A stretch of DNA of 64,000 nucleotides, from assembly GCF_009831655.1 (NCBI RefSeq), contig NZ_WRPA01000009.1, forward strand, positions 1 to 64,000, in the 5' to 3' direction. Below are positions 36,346-46,436 of the stretch, in pieces; the stretch's first letter is position 1, and each line of letters opens with the position of its first letter. Under the pieces are notes generated by a model. The model searched no databases and had not been told where the DNA came from. It saw only the letters and a program-made list of their open reading frames with translations. This stretch comes from Shewanella insulae. GTDB taxonomy: Bacteria; Pseudomonadota; Gammaproteobacteria; Enterobacterales; Shewanellaceae. The position numbers were made by a program, and so were the translations under genes.

Positions 36346-36687
36346 TTAAATATCCATTATTGCCATCGGCAAAGCGAATAACATGACTAGGCTATTAACT
36401 ATAGAAATAGCTGCTGTAATTTTTGCAAGGATCGCCCAATAAACTTTTCCCTGATATAAACTAGCAGCCTTCCACACGCCAATGCATACAACCAGAATAT
36501 AGACCGCATAGCTCATATTGAAAATGAACAGTGCACTGACATCTTGCAGTGCTTTAATGATGACATTAAAAAGTATCCCGCCTAAGAAATATGCGCCCCA
36601 AAATGTATCAACCAAGCCCAGTTTCCCAGTAATTAACTTTTTTATAATCCCACCCTCTTGAGGCACCTCTGAACTAAGCTCTTCCAT
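36346..36687 (-). CDS. Small membrane protein of unknown function
   Basis: 113 residues with three to four hydrophobic segments (about 25-45, 50-75, 83-110) after a charged N-terminus. AAAAGGAT precedes the ATG. AT-rich, on the same strand as and 75 bases before the Sel1-repeat gene; probably one transcription unit. No family recognised. Confidence 0.65.
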   Translation of the reverse strand: MEELSSEVPQEGGIIKKLITGKLGLVDTFWGAYFLGGILFNVIIKALQDVSALFIFNMSYAVYILVVCIGVWKAASLYQGKVYWAILAKITAAISIVNSLVMLFALPMAIMDI

Positions 36688-36748
36688 GTACTTATCCTTT
36701 TAAAAAACGGTAAACTCCACCCTCATTACAAAACGATAACATATCACA

Positions 36749-36934
36749 ATGTTTGACTTAGAAAAGCAAGCTGAGGCAAGTCTTAAAAATGGGTCAATAG
36801 ACAGGGAAAGGTTACGACTAGCTGAAATGCAGGCTCGAACACTGGCCATACACGCCTCTCAGCCCCCAGTTATCCCCAAGCGATATCTTGTTCACTATTG
36901 CCTTGCGCGGCGGCGATACTGTAGGATAAGTTAA
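36749..36934 (+). pseudogene. Short frame at the right direct repeat (possible gene remnant)
   Basis: A 61-codon frame, MFDLEKQAEASLKNG then SIDRERLRLAEMQART..., contains the right 29-bp repeat. If the segment between the repeats were removed, the left flank would supply MLPR instead of MFDLEK and the frame would still be open. The C-terminal third reads like non-coding sequence, and no ribosome-binding site is seen. A broken or artificial frame is likely. Confidence 0.35.
36766..36794. repeat. 29-bp direct repeat, right copy
   Basis: Identical to 35189-35217. The two copies flank the Sel1-repeat and small membrane-protein genes and look like a duplicated target or attachment core. No integrase or transposase lies between them. 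Confidence 0.9.
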
Positions 36935-37570
36935 TATTTTGTTGTTAAAACAACATTTAAGCGTTAGCTAAAGTACGCGAATAAATGTCAGGGATGGCGC
37001 CGCTCTCACCAGAGAGACGGCATAAGGCAAGGACAGCTTTCACACCTCACCTCAAACTCCCCTCTCTGGCTCATTGCTCTGACTCTGGCTCGATGGCTCT
37101 GACTCAGCCGACTTTAAGAACGTTAGTAAAGCAACTCAGCAAACTGTGCAGTTTGTGACCTTGGATAAGGTTTTATCTACGGCAGCTTGATAGCTTTATG
37201 TTTTTATTAGATTAATCTGATTTTTCGCGCTCTGGAATAGCTAGGATTCACTGCGGTAGCTATCGCTGTCGAATATCGGATAGCCGCCAAGCCACGCTTG
37301 GTTAAAGTCGTGGTGTTCCACACCACACCGGGATAAGGGGCCGTTTCGACAGGCAATTGCGTCCATGCAAAAGAGCCAGCTCACCATCCATGGTTCGCGC
37401 TCATAAACGCTATACGAGCAATCGCCCTTATCAATCCCTTGCAACCCGCGACGAAGCGGAAATCTCCTTCGAGCGGGGGTTGGGGCAATCTGAATCCCGT
37501 ACCCTTCATGTAAGGCTACCTGCATCTAATCAACAAGTCTCAGAGATGCATTTTCAAAGGAATGGTTTAA
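36935..37570. other. Gene-poor region with small inverted repeats
   Basis: About 635 bases with no convincing gene. It contains a short direct repeat (CTCTGACTC, near 37077 and 37106), GTGGTG-TTCCA-CACCAC near 37311-37327, and an imperfect inverted repeat (GCGGTAGCTATC / GATAGCCGCC) near 37253-37289. The 37240-37520 part has the look of a dispersed intergenic repeat, but that cannot be shown from one copy. Confidence 0.45.
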
Positions 37571-38368
37571 ATGCAAGACGTAGCAAAAATAGCGGTGTTT
37601 ATCGATGCCGATAATGCACCGGCAAGAAAGTTTGATGTGGTACTGGCTGAGCTGGCCAAACATGGCGTGGTGAGTATTCGCAAGGCCTACGGCAACTGGA
37701 AAAGCCCAGGCCTGAAGCATTGGGAAGACATTCTCCACGAATATGCCATTCAACCGATTCAGCAGTTCGACCTGACCAAAGGAAAAAACGCCACAGATAT
37801 CGCACTGGTGATAGATGCCATGGACATCTTATACACCAAAGATATAGATATCATGTGCCTCATCTCCTCAGACTGCGACTTCACCCCCTTAGTCACAAGA
37901 GTGCTCTCGGACGGCAAAAAGGTATTCGGCTTTGGTGAACGTAAAGCCCCCACCGCATTCGTTAACAGCTGCTCCCGCTTCCTCTACCTAGACGCAGAAC
38001 CCGAAGTTGAAACCGAAGTGGAAGTCCCAGTAGAGAAAGCAATAGAGCCGACAACAGAGAAAGAAGCTAAAACCGTCACGCCAACCACAAAAGCCAGTGT
38101 TCCCCGCAAACAAAACCTTAAAGGTGATGCCAAATTAATTCACCTGCTGCGACAGGCAATTGAGGCAACCGAAGAGGACGATGGTTGGGCACAACTTGGC
38201 CCCATCGGCTCTCACATTTCGAACCACAGCTCATTCGACCAAAGAAACTATGGCTTCAAGAAACTCAGCGACCTGTTCGCCGCCATCGACCTATTCGAGA
38301 TGCGAAAAACCAACGGTTCAGTTATGTGGATCAGAGAAAGCAAACGAGCCAAGAAGAGTGTGAAATAG
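37571..38368 (+). CDS. NYN-domain RNase-like protein with OST-HTH/LOTUS domain
   Basis: 265 residues. Residues 1-145 are a NYN/PIN-like nuclease domain (LabA/DUF88 type): acidic metal ligands in VFIDADNAP, KNATDIALVIDAMD and ISSDCDFTPLV, then VFGFGERKAP. A Glu/Thr-rich linker (about 145-175) precedes an OST-HTH/LOTUS RNA-binding domain (about 182-258, LIHLLRQAIEATEEDDGWAQ ... WIRESK). The family is predicted to cut RNA. It lies some 280 bases upstream of the SIR2-HerA operon on the same strand; a defensive link is possible but unproven. Confidence 0.88.
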   Translation: MQDVAKIAVFIDADNAPARKFDVVLAELAKHGVVSIRKAYGNWKSPGLKHWEDILHEYAIQPIQQFDLTKGKNATDIALVIDAMDILYTKDIDIMCLISSDCDFTPLVTRVLSDGKKVFGFGERKAPTAFVNSCSRFLYLDAEPEVETEVEVPVEKAIEPTTEKEAKTVTPTTKASVPRKQNLKGDAKLIHLLRQAIEATEEDDGWAQLGPIGSHISNHSSFDQRNYGFKKLSDLFAAIDLFEMRKTNGSVMWIRESKRAKKSVK

Positions 38369-38645
38369 GTGGGGTGAGTGCTAAAAAAAATACCGACAAA
38401 ATAAGCCTGCTCGATTATTGAAATAGCAAAAAAAGCAAGAACTCTCGAATGCAAAAAAGACACGATACCTACACGCCGAATTGCTGAGGGTATGATTGTG
38501 ATCTTAGAGCAATTTAGGGGGGAAGTTTAAGCTGACCTTACTTATTCATAAAAGTGATTTGGTTCTACTAAATTATAAAGAAAAGACTGAAAGTTTTATA
38601 TTTTGAATAAATCAAAAAGCCTATATTTGTAATAAAGGGATATAC

Positions 38646-39818
38646 ATGGATGATTTAACAAATGAAGAGCTATTTTCACAAATAGAAGAACACCTGAAAT
38701 GTACTGAACTTAACTGGTTGATGGGCGCAGGTATTAGCTTTGACGCTAAGCTACCACTTATGTACCCGCTAACAAATAAAGTTAAGAAGGACTTAAAAGC
38801 GGACGACCAAGACGTATTCGATAAGATTGTTGCTCCACTGTTCACAGAGTTACCTCAAGAGTGCCATATCGAACACATCCTCAGTCATTTAGGTGACTAT
38901 GCCGCCTTAGCAGAGAGGAGTAAAGACAAAAAGATCAGTATCAATGGGGCTGAAGTAACGTTAGTTGAGTTGCAAGAAGCCCATCGTTTAATTCTTGACT
39001 CAATATCAAATGTAATTAGAAGTGGCTACGTTGAAGACAAAGCAGGAAACACAACTGAACAAGGAACTATCGCTGAACCAATAGTAGAAATTGACTCTCA
39101 TTTAGAATTTGTTGACACTTTATTCAATCACGCAGGCGCTGGCATTTATGAACGGAGGAAATCCGTAAACATTTTTACCACCAACTATGACACTTTGTTA
39201 GAAGATGCTTTGGCATTAAACAAAATTCCCTACTGGGATGGTTTTTCTGGAGGTGCAGTAGCTCACCGAACTCAACGTTATGGTGAACCTCTACCTACTA
39301 ATGGTCAACGTGCCAACTTAATCAAAATGCATGGTTCAATAGACTGGTTTCTTTGTGAAAAGGGACATGTCTGGAGAGTCAGAGATAATGTTCGCTATCC
39401 AAAAGCTGATCGCCGAGTTCTTATTTACCCTCAAGCTACAAAATATATAGCAACCCAACAAGATCCATTCTCTGCACAGTTCGACCTATTTCGTAAAGCT
39501 CTGAACTCTTCAAATAGTAATGTGTTAGCTGTATGCGGATATAGCTTTGGAGATGATCATATCAATAACGAAATTGAGTTCGCCCTGTCTAAAGACGACA
39601 ACAGAACCGTTTTAGTCGCGTTTCTTGAATGCCGAGAAGAAATTCCGTCCTGTCTAGAGCGATGGCGCAAGTCGAGTTATGGCTCGCGAGTAATAATTGC
39701 ATCTCTTCATGGTCTCTATGTAGGTGCGCAAGGCCCCTTTAAAAGAAAAGACGATGACGACTATTGGTGGACATTCAAAGGTGTCACATCAGTACTTAAA
39801 AACGGATGTGAGGTATAA
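38646..39818 (+). CDS. SIR2-domain effector of a SIR2-HerA antiphage system
   Basis: 390 residues. SIR2-fold hallmarks: WLMGAGISFDAKLP near residue 24 (the GAGIS nucleotide-binding loop), NIFTTNYDTLLEDAL near 175 and LIKMHGSIDW near 225 (catalytic His), then CGYSFGDDHINNEI near 296. SIR2 proteins in phage defence hydrolyse NAD+ and cause abortive infection. The partner HerA-type ATPase starts three bases after the stop, so the genes are translationally linked. AT-rich against the neighbours, which fits horizontal transfer. The promoter lies in the AT-rich 277-base gap upstream. Confidence 0.92.
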   Translation: MDDLTNEELFSQIEEHLKCTELNWLMGAGISFDAKLPLMYPLTNKVKKDLKADDQDVFDKIVAPLFTELPQECHIEHILSHLGDYAALAERSKDKKISINGAEVTLVELQEAHRLILDSISNVIRSGYVEDKAGNTTEQGTIAEPIVEIDSHLEFVDTLFNHAGAGIYERRKSVNIFTTNYDTLLEDALALNKIPYWDGFSGGAVAHRTQRYGEPLPTNGQRANLIKMHGSIDWFLCEKGHVWRVRDNVRYPKADRRVLIYPQATKYIATQQDPFSAQFDLFRKALNSSNSNVLAVCGYSFGDDHINNEIEFALSKDDNRTVLVAFLECREEIPSCLERWRKSSYGSRVIIASLHGLYVGAQGPFKRKDDDDYWWTFKGVTSVLKNGCEV

Positions 39819-39821
39819 ATC

Positions 39822-41663
39822 ATGTTTACACCAACTGATGAGCTGAAAATAGGCCAAGTTGTTGAGGTCTCAGGGACGACTATCAAAGTTGAAATTTCGA
39901 GTAAGATCTCAGAGTTAACCAGAACTTTCAATGGTAGAGTTTATCCTATAGGCCAAATCGGCAGCATGGTTAAGATCCACTACGGTCGAAAGGTTATTTT
40001 CGGTTTAGTGACAATGCTTCGAATGCGCTCTGAAGAATTGCTAGAGGCTGGTATGCCTATAAATACTGATTCTGACCAACGATTAATGGAAGTGCAGCTA
40101 CTGGCTGAAGGTAGTTGGAATAACTCTAGCTCCAAATTATCCTTTAAACGAGGTATTAAGACATATCCATTACCTCAACAAGGTGTGTTTTTATTAACAA
40201 ACGATGAGATTGCATGTGTTTATCGCTCAGCTGAAGGTGAGCGAGAAGAGAAAGTAAATCCATTAGTTCCATTTGCTGTATATAGCGCATCGGAGTCAAC
40301 TTCTTGCAGAGCGAATATAAACAAAATGTTCGGGATGCACTGTGCAGTATTGGGCTCAACAGGTTCAGGGAAATCGGGAACTGTCGCAGCAATAATTCAT
40401 AGTGTTTTGGAGCATAACATAGGAGAAATGAGCTTTTCTCCGCAAATAGTCGTAATTGACCCACATGGGGAATATGGTGCAGCATTCAGTGAAAGGGCTA
40501 TACAGTATAGAGCATATAACATCGCAGCAGGTGAGGATCAGCAAGAGTTAATAAAATTACCATACTGGTTAATGTCAAGCGATGAATTTACCAGTTTGAT
40601 AATTGGTAAAACTGAAGAAAGTGCCACTAGCCAAAACAACATAGTTCAAAAAGCTTTGACGCATGCTCGAATGGTTGCGGCAGGAATAGTTCAACCGTGT
40701 CCTAGAGAGTTTGATACCGAAGAACTGAAAGAACTAGAAAACCATGATGATCCAAAACTTTGTGATAAAAAAGACGCATCGGACATTCTTGAATTTGATA
40801 GAGATAAACCAAGACCATTTTGCTTAGATGAGTTTGAGAGTCATATAAAATTTATACAAGGAGGACGTTTTAAAAAAGGCACAAAAATCCTTGAGACATT
40901 GCCACCTACAGATTTAGGGAAAGCTCGTATTCCATCAGTCTTAGATAAGGTGAGAGTTCTCCGAAAAGATAAGCGACTCTCTTTTATGCTGCAATGTTGG
41001 AAAGGTGAACAAGATGAAATTAAACTTCACAAGGTTTTAAACCAACTTGTTGGGGTTCCTGTTCAGGATAAGAAAGATATTAGAATAATAGATATTTCAG
41101 GTCTTCCTAACGAAGTTGCGGGCCCTCTAGCTGCCTTGATTTCTAGATTATTATTTCAATATAAAGTATTTCAGACGCAAGAAGAGAAGGAAAAAGATCC
41201 AATTCTACTCGTATGCGAAGAAGCACATAGATATGTGCCTGATCATGGAGAAGCGCAATATGCAGCAGCACAAGGAGCTATAAGACGTATTGCGAGAGAG
41301 GGACGAAAGTATGGGATTGGTCTTATGCTTGTTAGCCAAAGGCCTGCTGATGTGGATAGTACTGTCATATCACAATGTGGCACTTGGGTTGTATTAAGGC
41401 TTACTAATTCTGCTGATCAGCAGCATGTTGCACGCTTTCTACCTGATGGACTATCTGGAATGGTTGGTGCACTGCCTATTTTATCACAACAGGAAGCCAT
41501 ATTTGTTGGTGAAGGTGCAGCGCTACCTTCAAGGATAAGAGTTAGAGACCTTCAGAAAAACAAACTTCCGAAGTCCAATACAATCCCATTTGCTGAAGGT
41601 TGGGCCAATGGCCGTCTAGATCTCAAGAAGCTTGAGGCTATTGCTAAAAGAATGTGCAACTAA
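39822..41663 (+). CDS. HerA-type ATPase of a SIR2-HerA antiphage system
   Basis: 613 residues. An N-terminal HAS-type beta barrel (about 1-110; IGQVVEVSGTTIKVEI) is followed by a HerA/FtsK-like RecA ATPase core. Walker A is GSTGSGKSG near residue 178, Walker B ILLVCEEAHRYVP near 465, then an arginine-rich REGRKYGIGLMLVSQRPADVD motif and the C-terminal RVRDLQKNKLP. An insertion of about 180 residues with a charged middle lies between the Walker motifs. HerA hexamers assemble with SIR2 to form the active defence complex. A strong terminator follows at 41718. Confidence 0.93.
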   Translation: MFTPTDELKIGQVVEVSGTTIKVEISSKISELTRTFNGRVYPIGQIGSMVKIHYGRKVIFGLVTMLRMRSEELLEAGMPINTDSDQRLMEVQLLAEGSWNNSSSKLSFKRGIKTYPLPQQGVFLLTNDEIACVYRSAEGEREEKVNPLVPFAVYSASESTSCRANINKMFGMHCAVLGSTGSGKSGTVAAIIHSVLEHNIGEMSFSPQIVVIDPHGEYGAAFSERAIQYRAYNIAAGEDQQELIKLPYWLMSSDEFTSLIIGKTEESATSQNNIVQKALTHARMVAAGIVQPCPREFDTEELKELENHDDPKLCDKKDASDILEFDRDKPRPFCLDEFESHIKFIQGGRFKKGTKILETLPPTDLGKARIPSVLDKVRVLRKDKRLSFMLQCWKGEQDEIKLHKVLNQLVGVPVQDKKDIRIIDISGLPNEVAGPLAALISRLLFQYKVFQTQEEKEKDPILLVCEEAHRYVPDHGEAQYAAAQGAIRRIAREGRKYGIGLMLVSQRPADVDSTVISQCGTWVVLRLTNSADQQHVARFLPDGLSGMVGALPILSQQEAIFVGEGAALPSRIRVRDLQKNKLPKSNTIPFAEGWANGRLDLKKLEAIAKRMCN

Positions 41664-41717
41664 ATAAACAAAAATCAAAATAAACCTTTACTACTAAGAA
41701 ACTACGCGCATACCAAA

Positions 41718-41768
41718 CCTCATAAAAAACCGACACTGATTCCAGCCTCGGGTTTTTATGAGGTTTTT
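41718..41768 (+). terminator. Terminator of the SIR2-HerA operon
   Basis: A 16-bp stem with one mismatch (CCTCATAAAAA... / ...TTTTTATGAGG) around a 14-base loop is followed by TTTTT. It ends the defence operon 55 bases after the HerA stop. Confidence 0.88.
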
Positions 41769-41812
41769 CTCTTAGCGATTAAACTAAACACTCAGACCTA
41801 AGGAACAGATGT

Positions 41813-41870
41813 TCTAGCGCAGGAAAAATCGTTTTAGAGCAAGGCATCTTGCCGCGACGTTTAGCTGTCT
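41813..41870. repeat. Palindromic intergenic element, left half-copy
   Basis: 58 bases matching 42055-42112 at all but two positions, 242 bp apart and in the same orientation. The second half of the palindrome is degenerate here. Confidence 0.85.
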
Positions 41871-41978
41871 GCTAACACCTTACAAGCATGTGGCAACAAA
41901 ACTCTACTCACTCTCACCACAAAGCAAATCCCCTCTTAGTATATCCATATACTCCGGGGATAATCATCTCCCTATGAA

Positions 41979-42010
41979 AAAGCCCCGATACTGTTAAGTA
42001 TCGGGGCTTT
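41979..42010. terminator. Terminator downstream of groEL
   Basis: AAAGCCCCGATAC / GTATCGGGGCTTT, a 13-bp perfect stem with a 6-base loop, lies between the two copies of the palindromic element. The minus strand continues with a T run, so it can end groESL transcripts. Confidence 0.9.
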
Positions 42011-42054
42011 CATTTATTTGGTTTCAGGCTGTTAAGCGTTAGACCAGCAGAGTA

Positions 42055-42160
42055 TCTAGCGTAGGAAAAATCGTTTTAGAGCAAGGCATCTTACCGCGAC
42101 GTTTAGCTGTCTAAACGAGTGGCAAGATAACGCCGCTATAGACGATTTTAACCAGCTAGA
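42055..42160. repeat. 106-bp palindromic element abutting groEL
   Basis: TCTAGC at the left end pairs with GCTAGA at the right; inside, AAAATCG, ATCTT and CGTTTAG are matched by complements around a CTGT loop. It is an imperfect inverted repeat of about 50 bases per arm, ending one base before the groEL stop codon. It looks like a MITE or REP-type element; a half-copy lies at 41813. Confidence 0.82.
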
Positions 42161-42161
42161 A

Positions 42162-43823
<1,662 letters not shown>

Positions 43824-43859
43824 TTAATAAAATTTTGGTTAAACGGGATATTGAGTGGA

Positions 43860-44150
43860 TTATTCCACTACAGCCATTAAATCTGATTCAGAAAGGATCA
43901 AGACCTCTTGACCGTCGATCTTCTCTTTCTTCACGCCATAACCTTCGTTGAAGATCACTATGTCACCGACTTTAACGTCTAGCGGCTGTACAGTGCCATT
44001 TTCAAGAATTCGGCCATTGCCTACTGCAAGAACTTCACCGCGAGTTGACTGCTCGGCTGCACTACCTGTTAGTACGATGCCACCGGCTGATTTTGATTCA
44101 ACTTCAGAACGCTTAACAATGACGCGGTCATGTAATGGACGAATATTCAT
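43860..44150 (-). CDS. groS: 10-kDa co-chaperonin GroES
   Basis: 96 residues with [20 protein letters not shown], the mobile loop ([14 protein letters not shown]) that docks on GroEL, and [16 protein letters not shown]. First gene of the groESL operon; a sigma-32 promoter lies about 105-125 bases upstream. Confidence 0.99.
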   Translation of the reverse strand: MNIRPLHDRVIVKRSEVESKSAGGIVLTGSAAEQSTRGEVLAVGNGRILENGTVQPLDVKVGDIVIFNEGYGVKKEKIDGQEVLILSESDLMAVVE

Positions 44151-44246
44151 CTACGGACTCTCCTAATGATTTTTTTGCCCAACAAACGTTGGCGGTTTAT
44201 CAAATTAAAAGTGCGGCGAGTTACCTTTCGCCACGGGATGTTCGAT

Positions 44247-44275
44247 ATATGGGGATAAGGTTTAGCAGATCCAAG
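44247..44275 (-). promoter_or_regulatory. Sigma-32 heat-shock promoter of groESL
   Basis: On the minus strand CTTGGA (44275-44270; consensus CTTGAA) is followed after 15 bases by CCCCATAT (44254-44247), a full match to the RpoH -10 element. Confidence 0.88.
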
Positions 44276-44377
44276 GGCTTTGCAAAAAAAATCTGATTTT
44301 TTTTAACTGGGTTTTATAAAAGATCAGCCTTTCCTGATAGAATTGCCCTCCTTCTGTTACCTAGGCAATCCACTTAC

Positions 44378-45745
44378 ATGAGAGACAGACACGGGCTGCT
44401 CAGTCAGCCAATCGGTCGTGTACTGCTAAATATGAGCCTCCCGAACCTGATTGGTATTCTCACCATTCTTGGGTTCAGCCTTGTAGACACCTTTTTTATC
44501 AGCCAGTTGGGTACAGAAGCCCTAGCCGCCATCAGTTTTACCTTTCCGGTCACCCTGATCGTCTCCAGCATCGCCATCGGCATTGGCGCCGGGGTATCGA
44601 CTAACCTTGGCCGCCTCATCGGCAGTGGCAACAGCCCCAAGGCCAAGGTGTTTCTGCACGATGCCCTGCTGATCACCTTCTGGCTGATCGCCGCCCTCTC
44701 CTTGCTGGGCAGCCTGTTTATCGGCCCGCTGTTTACCCTGTTGGGTGCCAACGACGACAGCCTGCCGTTGATCCGCGACTATATGTTTCTCTGGTATCTG
44801 GGGGCGCCGCTGCTGGTGCTCTTGATGGTGGGCAACCAGGGGCTGCGCGCCACAGGAGATACCAAGTCGCCGGCCAAGATCATGGCCCTGGCGGCGGTGA
44901 TCAATCTGGTGCTGGATCCGCTGCTCATCTTCGGCCTGGGGCCCTTCCCCCGCTTGGAAATTCAGGGCGCGGCCATCGCCACCCTGATCTCCTGGGTGGT
45001 GGCCCTGTCTCTGTCGGGATACCTGCTTATCATCAAGCGCAACCTGGTGGACTTTGCCGAGTTTAATCTGCAGCGCATTCACTGCAACTGGCGCCAGCTG
45101 GCCCATATTGCCCAGCCCGCGGCGCTGATGAACCTGCTCAACCCTGTGGCCAACGCCATCATAATGGCCATGCTGGCCCGCATCGACCACAGCGCGGTGG
45201 CGGCCTTCGGCGCCGGTACCCGCCTTGAGTCTGTGCTGCTGATCGCCGTGATGGCGCTCTCCTCCAGCCTGGTGCCCTTTATCGCCCAGAACCTGGGGGC
45301 GGGACAGACAGAGCGCGCCCGCGAGGCCCTGATGCTGTCGCTCCGTTTCGTGCTGGTGTTCCAGACCCTGATCTACCTGCCGCTGATGCTACTGGCGACC
45401 CCTATCGCCCAGTTGTTCAGTAAAGATCCCCAGGTGATCGAGTGGCTCAGCTTCTACATCATCGCCCTGCCCGCCGCCTATGGCCCGCTGGGGATGGTGA
45501 TCCTCACCGCCACCTCGCTCAACGCCTACCACAGGCCGATGAGTTCCTTGGTGCTTAATGTCTGTCGCCTGTTTCTGCTCCTGCTGCCGCTGGCGGCGCT
45601 GGGCTCTTACCTGGGCGGCGTGAAGGGGCTGCTGCTGGCACTGCCGATCACCAACACCGTGATGGGTATCGCCTGTTATATCCTGGCCAGTCGCATCACA
45701 GAGCCGGACACCACGCCCAAGCATGTCGAGATCTATAAGCGTTAA
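44378..45745 (+). CDS. MATE family multidrug efflux transporter
   Basis: A 455-residue inner-membrane protein with 12 membrane segments in two homologous halves (LPNLIGILTILGFSLVDTFFISQLG early; QPAALMNLLNPVANAIIMAML in the second half). MATE pumps export cationic drugs and fluoroquinolones in exchange for sodium or protons. A Qnr-like gene starts 17 bases after its stop, so the two are probably co-transcribed and may act on the same drugs from two sides. Substrate is inference. Confidence 0.92.
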   Translation: MRDRHGLLSQPIGRVLLNMSLPNLIGILTILGFSLVDTFFISQLGTEALAAISFTFPVTLIVSSIAIGIGAGVSTNLGRLIGSGNSPKAKVFLHDALLITFWLIAALSLLGSLFIGPLFTLLGANDDSLPLIRDYMFLWYLGAPLLVLLMVGNQGLRATGDTKSPAKIMALAAVINLVLDPLLIFGLGPFPRLEIQGAAIATLISWVVALSLSGYLLIIKRNLVDFAEFNLQRIHCNWRQLAHIAQPAALMNLLNPVANAIIMAMLARIDHSAVAAFGAGTRLESVLLIAVMALSSSLVPFIAQNLGAGQTERAREALMLSLRFVLVFQTLIYLPLMLLATPIAQLFSKDPQVIEWLSFYIIALPAAYGPLGMVILTATSLNAYHRPMSSLVLNVCRLFLLLLPLAALGSYLGGVKGLLLALPITNTVMGIACYILASRITEPDTTPKHVEIYKR

Positions 45746-45762
45746 CAGAGGGCGCGGCCGCC

Positions 45763-46434
45763 ATGGATGATTTGCAACACGAGACGCTTGAACGAGATTA
45801 CTTTGAGCATGACTTTGGCGGCGAGGATCTACAGGGCCTGCAGTTTCGCCGCTGCCGCTTCGTGCGCTGCAGCTTTAACCGCGCCGACCTGACCGACTGC
45901 CACTTCGAGCAGTGTCTGTTTGTCGAGCCTGGCGATCTGCTGGGCTGCGATTTTAGCTACGCCACCCTGATCAACGCCAAGTTCAGCGACTGTCGCCTCA
46001 ACCTGGCGCGCTTTACCGGGGCCCGCTGTTTCGGCTCCGAGTTTCGAGACTGCAACCTGCAGGGCGCCGACTTTTACCGCGCCGGCTTCGCCAACCAGAT
46101 AGGCACCAATCATTACTTCTGCAGCGCAGTGATCACCGGCTGTAACCTCGCCTATGGCAACCTGTCGCAGCTGATACTGGAAGAGTGCGAACTCACCGAC
46201 AACCGTTGGCGTGACGCCAACCTGACCGGGGCATCGCTTAGGGGCAGTAACCTCAGCGGCGGCGAGTTTAGCCCTGAGCTGTGGGGGGAGTTCGATCTCA
46301 GGGGCGCCAACCTGACGAGGGTGGACCTCGAGGGGCTGGATCCCCGCGAGGTGGCGCTGGAAGGGGTGATGATAGACGCCTGGCAGCAGAGTCAGCTGCT
46401 GGCGCCCTTCGGCTTAATCGTCTGCGGCGAATAG
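45763..46434 (+). CDS. Second Qnr-like pentapeptide-repeat protein
   Basis: 223 residues of pentapeptide repeats (FNRADLTDCHFEQCLF, CNLQGADFYRAGF, CNLAYGNLS) with the Qnr-type break FVEPGDLLGCDF and the C-terminal GLDPREVALEGVMIDAWQQSQLLAPFGLIV. It has the same overall plan as the QnrA-like protein at 33975 but is clearly diverged and GC-richer. It probably protects gyrase. It sits directly behind a MATE pump gene and ends two bases from the convergent LysR gene. Confidence 0.88.
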   Translation: MDDLQHETLERDYFEHDFGGEDLQGLQFRRCRFVRCSFNRADLTDCHFEQCLFVEPGDLLGCDFSYATLINAKFSDCRLNLARFTGARCFGSEFRDCNLQGADFYRAGFANQIGTNHYFCSAVITGCNLAYGNLSQLILEECELTDNRWRDANLTGASLRGSNLSGGEFSPELWGEFDLRGANLTRVDLEGLDPREVALEGVMIDAWQQSQLLAPFGLIVCGE

Positions 46435-46436
46435 CG

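Noticed and set aside
37241..37525. 94-codon minus-strand frame in the gene-poor region
   Set aside because: It is built from inverted-repeat sequence with no ribosome-binding site; the translation looks like a dispersed repeat rather than a protein.
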